DNA of 64,000 bases from the NCBI RefSeq assembly GCF_018323985.1, contig NZ_AP024590.1, positions 806,001 through 870,000 on the forward strand, read 5' to 3'. The translations under genes were made by a program, and so were the position numbers. The notes under the pieces were generated by a model, which made no database searches, was not told the origin of the DNA, and saw only the letters and a list, made by a program, of their open reading frames with translations. How positions within the stretch are numbered: the stretch's first letter is position 1; every line of letters starts with the position of its first letter. The DNA comes from Enterobacter kobei (lineage in GTDB: Bacteria; Pseudomonadota; Gammaproteobacteria; Enterobacterales; Enterobacteriaceae). This document shows positions 24,587 through 33,381 of this stretch, one piece after another.

Positions 24587-25306
24587 ATGAAGAACGACGT
24601 CATTTCACCGGAATTTGATGAAAACGGCCGCCCGCTGCGCCGTATTCGCAGCTTTGTCCGCCGCCAGGGGCGTCTGACGAAAGGGCAGGAGCACGCGCTG
24701 GAAAACTACTGGCCGGTGATGGGCGTGGAATTCACCGACGCACCGCTGGATTTCGCCGCGCTGTTTGGCCGCGACGCGTCAGTCACGCTGGAGATTGGTT
24801 TCGGTATGGGGGCCTCGCTGGTCACCATGGCGAAAGCCAGGCCGGAGCAGAATTTCCTCGGCATTGAAGTGCATTCACCGGGCGTGGGTGCTTGTCTTGC
24901 TACCGCGCACGAAGAGGGTGTCGAGAACCTGCGCGTGATGTGCCACGACGCGGTAGAAGTGCTGCACAAAATGATCCCTGACAATTCTTTAACCATGGTA
25001 CAGCTCTTTTTCCCTGACCCATGGCATAAAGCACGTCATAATAAACGCCGTATCGTTCAGCCGCCGTTTGCGGAGCTGGTAAAAAGCAAACTGAAGCTGG
25101 GCGGCGTATTCCATATGGCAACCGACTGGGAAGCCTATGCAGAACACATGCTGGAAGTGATGTCATCGCTGGACGGCTATAAAAACCAGTCCGCCAGCAA
25201 TGACTATGTGCCGCGTCCTGAATCGCGTCCGGTAACCAAATTTGAACAGCGTGGCCATCGTCTTGGTCACGGCGTATGGGACTTAATGTTCGAGAGGGTG
25301 AAATAA
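24587..25306 (+). CDS. trmB: tRNA (guanine-N7)-methyltransferase
   Basis: Forms m7G46 in tRNA using SAM. 239 residues, same length as E. coli TrmB, with near-identical blocks MKNDVISPEFDENGRPLRRI, TLEIGFGMGASLVTMAK (SAM-binding motif I), CHDAVEVL and FFPDPWHKARHNKRRI (catalytic region). The ATG at 24587 is preferred over the upstream in-frame ATG at 24548, which adds 13 unconserved residues. Divergent from mutY; yggL follows with overlapping stop and start (TAATG). Confidence 0.97.
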   Translation: MKNDVISPEFDENGRPLRRIRSFVRRQGRLTKGQEHALENYWPVMGVEFTDAPLDFAALFGRDASVTLEIGFGMGASLVTMAKARPEQNFLGIEVHSPGVGACLATAHEEGVENLRVMCHDAVEVLHKMIPDNSLTMVQLFFPDPWHKARHNKRRIVQPPFAELVKSKLKLGGVFHMATDWEAYAEHMLEVMSSLDGYKNQSASNDYVPRPESRPVTKFEQRGHRLGHGVWDLMFERVK

Positions 25307-25632
25307 TGGCAACGAATCGTAGCCGTCGTCTGCGTAAGAAAATGCATATCGACGATTTTCAGGAATTAGGCTTTTCCGTCGCATGGCGTTTCCCGGAAGG
25401 TACCAGCGAAGAGCAGATCGACCAGACCGTTGATGATTTCATCAACGAGGTGATCGAGCCGAACAAACTGGCGTTTGACGGTAGCGGCTATCTGGTGTGG
25501 GAAGGGCTGATTTGCAAACAGGAAATCGGCAAATGCACCGAAGAGGACCAGGCCATTGTGCGTAAATGGCTCGAAGGCCGTAAGTTCGACGATGTGCGCA
25601 TCAGCGAACTTTTTGACGTCTGGTGGGACTAA
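25306..25632 (+). CDS. yggL: YggL family protein (DUF469)
   Basis: 108-residue soluble protein nearly identical to E. coli YggL (MATNRSRRLRKKMHIDDFQE, ending in ELFDVWWD). Members have been connected with ribosome assembly; the mechanism is unclear. The ATG shares a base with the trmB stop (TAATG), indicating coupled translation. A terminator-like hairpin follows at 25646-25669. Confidence 0.95.
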   Translation: MATNRSRRLRKKMHIDDFQELGFSVAWRFPEGTSEEQIDQTVDDFINEVIEPNKLAFDGSGYLVWEGLICKQEIGKCTEEDQAIVRKWLEGRKFDDVRISELFDVWWD

Positions 25633-25645
25633 TTAGTTATCGACA

Positions 25646-25669
25646 GGGTCGGCTTTGCCGGCCCGTTTT
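25646..25669 (+). terminator. Probable terminator after yggL
   Basis: GGGTCGGC, three-base loop, GCCGGCCC (one G-T pair), followed by GTTTTG. It separates yggL from yggN. Confidence 0.6.
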
Positions 25670-25687
25670 GTTTGTGAAGGAGTTTTT

Positions 25688-26407
25688 ATGTTGCGCAAAA
25701 CGCTGCTGGCGGCTGCCCTGACGGTAACCGCATTTACCGCGCAGGCTGAATATAAATGTAGCGTCACGCCGCGTGACGACGTGGTGGTAAGCCCGCAAAC
25801 CGTGCAGGTGAAAGGCGAGAACGGCAATCTGGTGATGACGCCGGACGGCAACGTGATGTTTAACGGCAAGCAATACACCCTGACCGCAGCCCAGCGCGAG
25901 CAGGCGAAAGATTATCAGGCGGATCTGCGCACCGCGCTGCCGTGGATCGACGAAGGTGCACGTAGCCGCGTCGAGAAAGGCCGCGTGGCCCTCGACAATA
26001 TTATCGCCAAAGAAGTGGGTGAAAGCAGCAATATGCGCGGTCGCCTGACCAAACTCGACGCGCAGCTGAAAGAGCAGATGAACCGCATTCTTGAGCGTCG
26101 CCCGGATGGCATCACCTTCCATTACAAAGCCATTGATGAAGTGCGCGCTAACGGCCAGCAACTGGTCAATCAGGCAATGGGCGGCATCCTGCAGGACAGC
26201 ATCAATGAGATGGGCGCGAAAGCGGTACTGAAAGGCGGCGGTAATCCGTTGCAGGGCGTACTCGGCAGCCTCGGCGGGCTACAGACCGCGATCCAGAATG
26301 AATGGAAGAATCAGGAAGCCGATTTTGAACAGTTCGGCAAAGCCGTGTGCAGCCGCGTAGTGTCGCTGGAAGACAGCCGCAAAGCGCTGGTCAGTGGGCT
26401 GAAGTAA
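25688..26407 (+). CDS. yggN: YggN family protein (DUF2884), exported
   Basis: 239 residues with a signal peptide (MLRKTLLAAALTVTAFTAQA, cleavage before EYKC). Same length as E. coli YggN; function unknown. GAAGGAG lies just upstream of the ATG at 25688, which is preferred over 25655. In E. coli K-12 ansB would follow; here a REP palindrome and rluA follow instead, so this gene marks an order break. Confidence 0.93.
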   Translation: MLRKTLLAAALTVTAFTAQAEYKCSVTPRDDVVVSPQTVQVKGENGNLVMTPDGNVMFNGKQYTLTAAQREQAKDYQADLRTALPWIDEGARSRVEKGRVALDNIIAKEVGESSNMRGRLTKLDAQLKEQMNRILERRPDGITFHYKAIDEVRANGQQLVNQAMGGILQDSINEMGAKAVLKGGGNPLQGVLGSLGGLQTAIQNEWKNQEADFEQFGKAVCSRVVSLEDSRKALVSGLK

Positions 26408-26420
26408 GGTTTCTGGATTG

Positions 26421-26454
26421 ATGTAGGCCGGATAAGCGTAGCGCCATCCGGCAA
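26421..26454. repeat. REP palindrome between yggN and rluA
   Basis: TGTAGGCCGGATAAGCGTAG followed by CGCCATCCGGCA: a typical enterobacterial REP unit (GCCGGAT...ATCCGGC arms). It sits between two convergent genes and at the junction of two blocks which are far apart in E. coli. Confidence 0.85.
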
Positions 26455-26460
26455 CATGAC

Positions 26461-27120
26461 TCAGAAATCTGCCGGCGCTTTAAACGTCATACTGCTGCTG
26501 AAAACGGGGTGGGTGATGGTCAGCATTTCCGCATGCAGTTGCAGGCGCGGGGCCATCGCCAGCGCTTCGGGTGTGGCATAAAACCGGTCGCCTAAGATAG
26601 GATGTCCCAGCGCCTGCATGTGCACACGCAGCTGGTGGGAACGTCCGGTGATGGGTTTTAACTCCACACGCGCGCTGTTATCTGCCGCATACTCCAGCAC
26701 CCGATACTCCGTCTGTGCCGGTTTCCCGGTTTCATAACACACCTTTTGCAGCGGGCGATTCGGCCAGTCGCAAATCAGCGGTAAATCCACCAGACCTTCG
26801 TCTGGCGTCGGATGGCCCCATACGCGGGCCACATACTGTTTCTTTGGCTCACGCTCGCGGAACTGCCGCTTAAGCTCACGCTCAGCGGCTTTGTTCAGCG
26901 CCACCACAATCACGCCGCTGGTGGCCATATCCAGACGATGCACGGATTCGGCCTGCGGATAATCGCGCTGAATGCGCGTCATCACGCTGTCTTTATGCTC
27001 ATCAAGACGACCGGGTACGGACAACAAGCCACTCGGCTTGTTGACCACCATAATGTGCTCATCCTGATACAGAATGACCAGCCAAGGATCCTGCGGCGGA
27101 TTGTAGGGTTCCATCAACAT
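26461..27120 (-). CDS. rluA: Dual-specificity pseudouridine synthase RluA
   Basis: Makes pseudouridine-746 in 23S rRNA and pseudouridine-32 in some tRNAs. 219 residues, the E. coli length. Catalytic Asp is in VHRLDMATSGV; other conserved blocks are NKPSGLLSVPGR, LKPITGRSHQLRVHM and GHPILGDRFYA. It follows rapA with a 12-base gap in the same direction, as in E. coli, but its downstream neighbour is yggN instead of djlA. Confidence 0.97.
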   Translation of the reverse strand: MLMEPYNPPQDPWLVILYQDEHIMVVNKPSGLLSVPGRLDEHKDSVMTRIQRDYPQAESVHRLDMATSGVIVVALNKAAERELKRQFREREPKKQYVARVWGHPTPDEGLVDLPLICDWPNRPLQKVCYETGKPAQTEYRVLEYAADNSARVELKPITGRSHQLRVHMQALGHPILGDRFYATPEALAMAPRLQLHAEMLTITHPVFSSSMTFKAPADF

Positions 27121-27132
27121 TGTCGGCTCCGG

Positions 27133-30039
27133 TTACTGATGCGTCACGACGATCAGACGCAGGGCATCAAGACGCCAGCCCGCTTCGGCCAGACTCTCCA
27201 TTACCTGCTGGCGATTGCTTTCAATGGCCGCCAGTTCATCATCACGGATGTTCGGGTTGACCGCTTTCAGCGCTTCCAGACGGGAAAGTTCGGCAGAGAG
27301 CTTCTCATCCGCTTCAGTCCGCGCCGCCTCAATAAGCGCTTTCGCCGCTTTTTCGATCTGCGCTTCACCCTGTTGCAGAATAGCATGCACGTCCTGCTGC
27401 ACCGCGTTCACCAGCTTGCTGCCGGTATGACGGTTCACCGCGCTCAGCTGACGGTTAAAGGTTTCAAATTCCACCTGTGCCGCCAGGTTGGTGCCGTTTT
27501 TATCCAGCAACATGCGCACCGGGGTGGCAGGCAGGAAGCGGTTAAGCTGAAGCTGTTTCGGTGCCTGTGCTTCCACCACGTAGATCAGCTCCAGCAGCAG
27601 CGTCCCTACCGGCAGGGCTTTGTTTTTCAGCAGCGAAATCGTGCTGCTGCCGGTATCACCGGAGAGGATCAGATCCAGACCATTGCGGATCAGCGGATGC
27701 TCCCAGGTAACAAACTGCGCGTCTTCACGGGACAGCGCCACATCACGTTCGAAGGTGATGGTGCAGCCATCTTCCGGCAGACCAGGGAAATCCGGCACCA
27801 GCATATGGTCGGACGGGGTCAGTACGATCATGTTCTCACCGCGATCGTCCTGATTAATGCCGACGATATCGAACAGGTTCATGGAGAAGCTGATCAGCGC
27901 CGTGTCGTCGTCCTGCTCTTCAATACTTTCCGCCAGTGCCTGCGCTTTTTCGCCGCCGTTGGAGTGGATCTCCAGCAGACGGTCGCGCCCCTGTTCCAGC
28001 TGAGCTTTCAGGGCGTCATGCTGCTCGCGGCAGGATTTGATCAGCTCGTCAAAGCCGTCGGTGTTTTCCGGCGATGCCAGGTAGCCGATAAGATCGGTGT
28101 ACACCTTGTCATAAATCGCGCGTCCGGTCGGGCAGGTGTGTTCAAAGGCGTCCAGACCTTCATGGAACCAGCGCACCAGCACGGACTGCGCGGTTTTTTC
28201 CAGGAACGGCACGTGGATCTGAATATCATGCGCCTGACCGATACGATCCAGACGACCAATACGCTGTTCCAGCAGATCCGGGTTGAACGGTAGGTCGAAC
28301 ATCACCAGGTTGCTGGCGAACTGGAAGTTACGGCCTTCGGAGCCGATTTCCGAGCACAGCAGCACCTGCGCGCCGCTGTCTTCTTCGCCGAACCATGCCG
28401 CCGCGCGGTCGCGTTCGATGATCGACATACCTTCGTGGAACACTGCCGCACGGATGCCTTCGCGCTCACGTAGCACCTGCTCCAGTTGCAGCGCGGTGGC
28501 GGCTTTGGCGCAAATCACCAGCACTTTCTGCGAGCGGTGGCTGGTCAGATAGCCCATCAGCCACTCAACGCGCGGATCGAAGTTCCACCAGGTGCCGGAA
28601 TCGCCTTCAAATTCCTGATAAATCTGCTCCGGATAGAGCATGTCGCGGGCGCGCTCTTCGGCGCTTTTACGCGCGCCCATAATGCCGGAGACTTTGATTG
28701 CCGTCTGATACTGCATCGGCAGCGGCAGCTTAACAGTATGCAGCTCGCGTTTCGGGAAGCCTTTCACGCCGTTACGGGTGTTACGGAACAGCACGCGGCT
28801 GGTGCCGTGTCTGTCCATCAGCATGCTGATCAGCTCCTGACGGGCGGACTCTGCGCCGTCACGGTTGCTGTTGGCCGTTTGCAGCAGCGGTTCAATATCT
28901 TGCTCGCCAATCAGTTCGCCGAGCATGTTCAGCTCGCTGTCGGAAAGCGGGTTACCCGCCAGCAGCATGGCGACCGCATCGGCCACCGGGCGGTAGTTAT
29001 TCTGCTCTTCGACAAACTGGGCAAAGTCGTGGAAGCGGTTCGGATCCAGCAGACGCAGACGCGCAAAGTGGCTTTCCAGCCCCAGTTGTTCCGGGGTAGC
29101 GGTGAGCAGCAGGATCCCCGGCACGCGTTCGGCCAGCTGTTCAATGGCGAGGTATTCGCGGCTTGGCGCGTCTTCGCTCCACACCAGATGGTGCGCTTCA
29201 TCGACCACCATCAGATCCCATTCGCCGTCGCACAAATGCTCCAGGCGCTGTTTGCTGCGGCGCACGAAGTCCAGGGAGCAAATCACTAGTTGCTCGGTTT
29301 CAAACGGGTTATCGGCGTCGTGCTGGGCTTCGGCGTAGCGCTCGTCGTCAAACAGCGCAAAGCGCAGGTTGAAGCGGCGCAGCATTTCCACCAGCCACTG
29401 ATGTTGCAGGGTTTCCGGCACGACGATCAGCACACGCTCAGCCGCACCGGAGAGCAGTTGCTGATGCAGGATCATGCCCGCTTCGATGGTTTTCCCCAGA
29501 CCCACTTCATCCGCCAGCAGCACGCGCGGCGCATGGCGGCGGCCCACATCGTGGGCGATATGCAACTGATGCGGGATCAGGCTGGTACGCTGACCACGCA
29601 GGCCGCTCCATGGCATCCGGTACTGTTCGCTCTGGTATTTACGCGCGCGGTAGCGCAGCGCGAAACGATCCATACGGTCGATTTGTCCGGCAAACAGACG
29701 GTCCTGCGGCTTGCTGAAAATCAGTTTGCTGTCGAGCAGCACTTCGCGAAGCATAACGTTCGTTTCGCCGGTATCCGGGCGCGTGCCAATGTAAGCAAGG
29801 AGGCCGTTTTCTGCTTTTACTTCATCAACAATAAGCTGCCAGCCTTCGTGGCTGGTCACTGTGTCACCTGGATTGAACATCACGCGGGTTACGGGGGCGT
29901 CACTACGGGCATACAGGCGGTTTTCTCCGGTGGAGGAAAAAAGCAGAGTGACGGTACGCGCATCCATGGCGACAACAGTTCCAAGTCCCAGTTCGCTTTC
30001 TGTATCGCTGATCCAGCGTTGACCAAGTGTAAAAGGCAT
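27133..30039 (-). CDS. rapA: RNA polymerase-associated Swi2/Snf2 ATPase RapA
   Basis: Binds RNA polymerase and promotes its recycling by an ATP-driven translocase. 968 residues, the E. coli length. N-terminal Tudor-like domains (about 1-110) precede the helicase core with Walker A ADEVGLGKTIEAGM, DEAH box VVDEAHHLV and motif III LLTATPEQ. The C-terminal RecA lobe has CSEIGSEGRNFQ and QRIGRLDRIGQ. A C-terminal coiled/spacer region ends the protein. It lies between polB and rluA. Confidence 0.98.
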   Translation of the reverse strand: MPFTLGQRWISDTESELGLGTVVAMDARTVTLLFSSTGENRLYARSDAPVTRVMFNPGDTVTSHEGWQLIVDEVKAENGLLAYIGTRPDTGETNVMLREVLLDSKLIFSKPQDRLFAGQIDRMDRFALRYRARKYQSEQYRMPWSGLRGQRTSLIPHQLHIAHDVGRRHAPRVLLADEVGLGKTIEAGMILHQQLLSGAAERVLIVVPETLQHQWLVEMLRRFNLRFALFDDERYAEAQHDADNPFETEQLVICSLDFVRRSKQRLEHLCDGEWDLMVVDEAHHLVWSEDAPSREYLAIEQLAERVPGILLLTATPEQLGLESHFARLRLLDPNRFHDFAQFVEEQNNYRPVADAVAMLLAGNPLSDSELNMLGELIGEQDIEPLLQTANSNRDGAESARQELISMLMDRHGTSRVLFRNTRNGVKGFPKRELHTVKLPLPMQYQTAIKVSGIMGARKSAEERARDMLYPEQIYQEFEGDSGTWWNFDPRVEWLMGYLTSHRSQKVLVICAKAATALQLEQVLREREGIRAAVFHEGMSIIERDRAAAWFGEEDSGAQVLLCSEIGSEGRNFQFASNLVMFDLPFNPDLLEQRIGRLDRIGQAHDIQIHVPFLEKTAQSVLVRWFHEGLDAFEHTCPTGRAIYDKVYTDLIGYLASPENTDGFDELIKSCREQHDALKAQLEQGRDRLLEIHSNGGEKAQALAESIEEQDDDTALISFSMNLFDIVGINQDDRGENMIVLTPSDHMLVPDFPGLPEDGCTITFERDVALSREDAQFVTWEHPLIRNGLDLILSGDTGSSTISLLKNKALPVGTLLLELIYVVEAQAPKQLQLNRFLPATPVRMLLDKNGTNLAAQVEFETFNRQLSAVNRHTGSKLVNAVQQDVHAILQQGEAQIEKAAKALIEAARTEADEKLSAELSRLEALKAVNPNIRDDELAAIESNRQQVMESLAEAGWRLDALRLIVVTHQ

Positions 30040-30181
30040 AAGTATTCGGCTCTATATCTCTAATTGCAGGCAATAGTTTGACCACCGTCTGAAAACGACA
30101 GCTCATCAAAATTTGAGGCCAGGATTGGGAAGGGCGCTATGGTACTGGAAGGCACAGCTTTCGTCACCTTTTCGTCATCAT

Positions 30182-32539
30182 TCAAAATAACCCAAGCTGG
30201 CCGGTAACAAGTGTAGCAAAATCATCGTGGAGGAAAGGCAAAATGCCGTCCGCCACCGGTTGTAACTGTTTGGTGAGGTAGTGATCGTAATCCAGCGGCG
30301 ACTGCTGATAAGCCACCGGTTCCGGGCCGTTCGTCGTCCAGACATACTTGATGGTGCCGCGATTCTGGTACTGCAAGGCGCGCCCCCTTTGCTGGTTTTG
30401 TTCATCCGCCAGCCGAGCGGCGCGGACATGCGGCGGCACATTGCGCTGATACTCCGCCAGCGGGCGGCGCAGGCGTTTGCGGTACACCAGCCGATCATCC
30501 AGCTCGCCCGCCATCAGCTGCGCGATGGTTTCCCGCACATAATCCTGATACGGCTCACCGCGAAAAATGCGCAGATACAGCGACTGCTGAAACTGCTGCG
30601 CCAGTGGCGTCCAGTCGGTGCGCACCGTTTCCAGGCCTTTAAATACCATGCGCTGGCTGTCGCCTTCCTGGATCAGCCCGGCATATCGTTTTTTGCTGCC
30701 GGTATCCGCCCCGCGAATGGTTGGCATCAGAAAGCGGCAAAAATGGGTTTCAAACTCCAGTTCCAGCGCACTGGTCAGCCCGGACTGTTGCAGATGCGTC
30801 TGCCACCAGTCGTTGACGTGCGCCACCAGCGCCTGACCGGTTTTCGCCGCCTCGTCTTCACTGTGCGCGCCTTTCAGCCATACAAAGGTGGAGTCGGTAT
30901 CGCCGTAGATGACATCAAAACCCTGCGCCTCGATTAACGCTTTGGTTTGCAACATGATCTCATGCCCGCGCATGGTGATCGACGAGGCGAGTCGTGGATC
31001 GAAGAAGCGACAGGCGCTGGTGCCAAGCACGCCGTAAAAGGAGTTCATGATGATCTTCAGCGCCTGGGACAGCGGCTTATTGTTGAGGCGCTTGGCCTCA
31101 TCCCTGGCCTGCCAGATCTGCCCGATAATATCCGGCAGGCAGTGTTTATCCCGCGAGAACCAGGCTTCGAGAAAGCCCGGGGTGCTGTGCTGCGGATCCG
31201 GCTGCGCCATGCCTTCCACCAGTCCGACCGGATCGATCAGGAAGGTGCGGATAATCGCCGGATAAAGGCTTTTATAGTCCAGCACCAGCACCGAGTCATA
31301 CAGGCCAGGCCGCGAGTCCATCACATAACCGCCAGGGCTGGCCTGCGGCGGCACATCGCCGAGATTGGGCGCGACATAGCCCGCGCGGTGCATACGGGGA
31401 ATATACAGGTGGCTGAAGGCGGCGACGGATCCGCCATGCCGGTCTGCCGGCAGGCCGTTAACCGTGGCGCGCTCCAGCAGGAAGGGCATGATGGCGGTTT
31501 TGTGGAAAATACGCGTCACCAGCTCGCAGTCTTTCAGGTTATAAGTGGCAAGCGCGGGCTTGTTTTCGGCAAAGCGGCGTTCGATCTCATCCATGCGATC
31601 CCAAGGATTATCAATGGCTTTGCCTTCGCCCAGCAGTTCCTGCGACACCGCTTCCAGCGAAAATGACGGGAAACTCCAGAAGGCTGATTTCAGCGCGTCG
31701 ATACCGTCGATAATCAAGCGGCCCGTGGCCTGAGCGAAGAATACGCCGTTTTTAAAGCCGTGCTCGCGCCACTCCAGATCGGTGTTGCCGCGCCCGAGCC
31801 GCAGCGGAATGCCGTAACGTTCGGCATGTTTTTGCAGCACGCGCAGGTCAAACTGCACCACGTTCCAGCCGATCAGTACATCGGGATCGTGTTCGGCAAA
31901 CCAGGCGTTGAGCTTTTCCAGCAGCTGCGGGCGGCTGGAGACGTACTCGAGATGAAAATCCACGCCGCTGGCGTCGCCGTTTTGTGGGCCAAGCATATAA
32001 ACCGTGCGCTGGCCGCAGCCTTCAAGCCCAATGCAGTACAGCTCGCCGTGGCGGGTGGTTTCAATATCCAGCGACACCCATTTCAGCGGCGGGCGATAGT
32101 CCGGGTGCGGCTTTAAGCGTGCGTTGATCAGCGAGCCGTTGTGCGCGTCGCCATCGACCCATACCGGCGCGGTAATAAAGCGTTCCATCAGAAAACGCTC
32201 CGGCGGGCGGATATCCGCTTCAAACACCGTGACGCCGCCTTCGCGCAGCAGTTTGTCATAGCGCATCAGTTGACGATGGGCGCGGCAATAAAGGCCGTGC
32301 ACCGGCTGGCGATGGAAGTCTTTCAGCGCCAGCGGCGTGAGGCGGTACTGGTTTTCACCGGCGAGAATGCGCTGCGCCTGCGGCACCTGGTCGGAGGGGA
32401 TAAACGCCACCGACTCCTGCGGCGGCAACACCACGTGCAGCGGCCCGTCATCCGTGGCCAGCCAGAATTCCACCTCAGTCCCTTTTGGGGTATCCCGCCA
32501 GTGTCGGGTCAGTAAAAAGCCTTCTCGCGCCTGCGCCAC
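30182..32539 (-). CDS. polB: DNA polymerase II
   Basis: Family B polymerase for SOS-time translesion and replication restart. 785 residues, against 783 in E. coli. The proofreading exonuclease domain has SLDIETTRHGELY (Exo I). The polymerase domain has VLDYKSLYPAIIR (motif A), KIIMNSFYGVLG (motif B) and YGDTDSTFVW (motif C, catalytic Asp pair). Its upstream region contains a LexA-like box (32597-32612). It follows the araBAD operon terminator, and an RBS-like GAGAG lies near the start. Confidence 0.98.
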   Translation of the reverse strand: MAQAREGFLLTRHWRDTPKGTEVEFWLATDDGPLHVVLPPQESVAFIPSDQVPQAQRILAGENQYRLTPLALKDFHRQPVHGLYCRAHRQLMRYDKLLREGGVTVFEADIRPPERFLMERFITAPVWVDGDAHNGSLINARLKPHPDYRPPLKWVSLDIETTRHGELYCIGLEGCGQRTVYMLGPQNGDASGVDFHLEYVSSRPQLLEKLNAWFAEHDPDVLIGWNVVQFDLRVLQKHAERYGIPLRLGRGNTDLEWREHGFKNGVFFAQATGRLIIDGIDALKSAFWSFPSFSLEAVSQELLGEGKAIDNPWDRMDEIERRFAENKPALATYNLKDCELVTRIFHKTAIMPFLLERATVNGLPADRHGGSVAAFSHLYIPRMHRAGYVAPNLGDVPPQASPGGYVMDSRPGLYDSVLVLDYKSLYPAIIRTFLIDPVGLVEGMAQPDPQHSTPGFLEAWFSRDKHCLPDIIGQIWQARDEAKRLNNKPLSQALKIIMNSFYGVLGTSACRFFDPRLASSITMRGHEIMLQTKALIEAQGFDVIYGDTDSTFVWLKGAHSEDEAAKTGQALVAHVNDWWQTHLQQSGLTSALELEFETHFCRFLMPTIRGADTGSKKRYAGLIQEGDSQRMVFKGLETVRTDWTPLAQQFQQSLYLRIFRGEPYQDYVRETIAQLMAGELDDRLVYRKRLRRPLAEYQRNVPPHVRAARLADEQNQQRGRALQYQNRGTIKYVWTTNGPEPVAYQQSPLDYDHYLTKQLQPVADGILPFLHDDFATLVTGQLGLF

Positions 32540-32557
32540 ACTGTGCTCTCATAAAAA

Positions 32558-32585
32558 TAAACCAGGCATAATTATAGCCTGGTTT
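32558..32585 (-). terminator. araBAD operon terminator
   Basis: Reading leftward: AAACCAGGC, loop TATAATTAT, GCCTGGTTT, then ATTTTTAT. A 9-bp perfect stem with a T-run, 30 bases beyond the araD stop. The loop contains TATAAT, which could at the same time serve as a -10 element for polB. Confidence 0.8.
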
Positions 32586-32596
32586 AGTGGTGGGTG

Positions 32597-32612
32597 CTGA
32601 TGTTTTATACAG
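32597..32612 (-). promoter_or_regulatory. LexA-like box upstream of polB
   Basis: On the polB strand: CTGTATAAAACATCAG. The left half CTGT is perfect; the right half is TCAG instead of ACAG. E. coli polB (dinA) has CTGTATAAAACCACAG at the equivalent place, so this is the cognate SOS operator with two differences. Confidence 0.75.
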
Positions 32613-32615
32613 GGG

Positions 32616-33311
32616 TTACTGGCCGTAATACGCCTTCGCGCCGTGCTTGCGCAGATAGTGTTTATCCAGCAGCGTCTGCTGCATCGCGGGCAGGTCCGGC
32701 GTCAACTGGCGGCTGAAAATGCCCATATAGGCGACTTCTTCCAGCACGATGGCGTTATGCACCGCGTCGTCGGCATTTTTTCCCCACGCAAAGGGGCCGT
32801 GAGAATGCACTAACACGCCGGGCATCTGCGCGGCATCGATCCCTTGTGAGGTGAAGGTTTCGACGATCACGTTACCCGTTTCCCACTCATATTCACCGTT
32901 GATTTCGGCATCGGTCATTTTGCGGGTGCAGGGGATCGCGCCGTAGAAATAGTCGGCGTGGGTGGTTCCCGTCGCCGGGATGGATTTTCCCGCCTGCGCC
33001 CAGATGGTGGCATGGCGCGAATGGGTATGCACAATGCCGCCGATGGACGGAAAAGCCTGATACAGCAGGCGATGGGTCGGCGTATCGGACGACGGCTTTT
33101 TTTTACCTTCGACCACTTCACCGGTTTCAATGCTGACCACCACCATGTCTTCGGCGGTCATCACGCTGTAATCGACACCGGACGGTTTGATGACGAACAC
33201 TCCGCGCTCGCGGTCCACGGCGCTGACGTTACCCCAGGTGAGCGTTACCAGATTATGCTTTGGCAGCGCCAGGTTGGCGTCGAGCACCTGACGTTTGAGA
33301 TCCTCTAACAT
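32616..33311 (-). CDS. araD: L-ribulose-5-phosphate 4-epimerase
   Basis: Last step of L-arabinose catabolism: converts L-ribulose-5-P to D-xylulose-5-P. 231 residues, the E. coli length. Class II aldolase fold with zinc histidines in IVHTHSRHATIWAQ and VLVHSHGPFAWG. Third gene of araBAD; it is separated from araA by 70 bases that hold a REP unit. Confidence 0.98.
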   Translation of the reverse strand: MLEDLKRQVLDANLALPKHNLVTLTWGNVSAVDRERGVFVIKPSGVDYSVMTAEDMVVVSIETGEVVEGKKKPSSDTPTHRLLYQAFPSIGGIVHTHSRHATIWAQAGKSIPATGTTHADYFYGAIPCTRKMTDAEINGEYEWETGNVIVETFTSQGIDAAQMPGVLVHSHGPFAWGKNADDAVHNAIVLEEVAYMGIFSRQLTPDLPAMQQTLLDKHYLRKHGAKAYYGQ

Positions 33312-33321
33312 TCATCTCTCC

Positions 33322-33374
33322 ACGCCGGATGGCGCGTTGCTTATCCGGCCTACATAAACAACGCGCCACCGGGC
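33322..33374. repeat. REP palindrome between araA and araD
   Basis: GCCGGATGGCGCGTTGCTTA then TCCGGCCTACA, plus a following CGCGCCACCGGGCA half unit. REP elements inside this operon are also known in E. coli, where they lower distal gene expression and protect the upstream mRNA. Confidence 0.8.
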
Positions 33375-33381
33375 ATTACTA

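Noticed and set aside
26812..28293. 493-codon plus-strand frame across rluA/rapA
   Set aside because: Antisense to two clear core genes with catalytic motifs; His/Gln/Arg-rich composition is typical of shadows.
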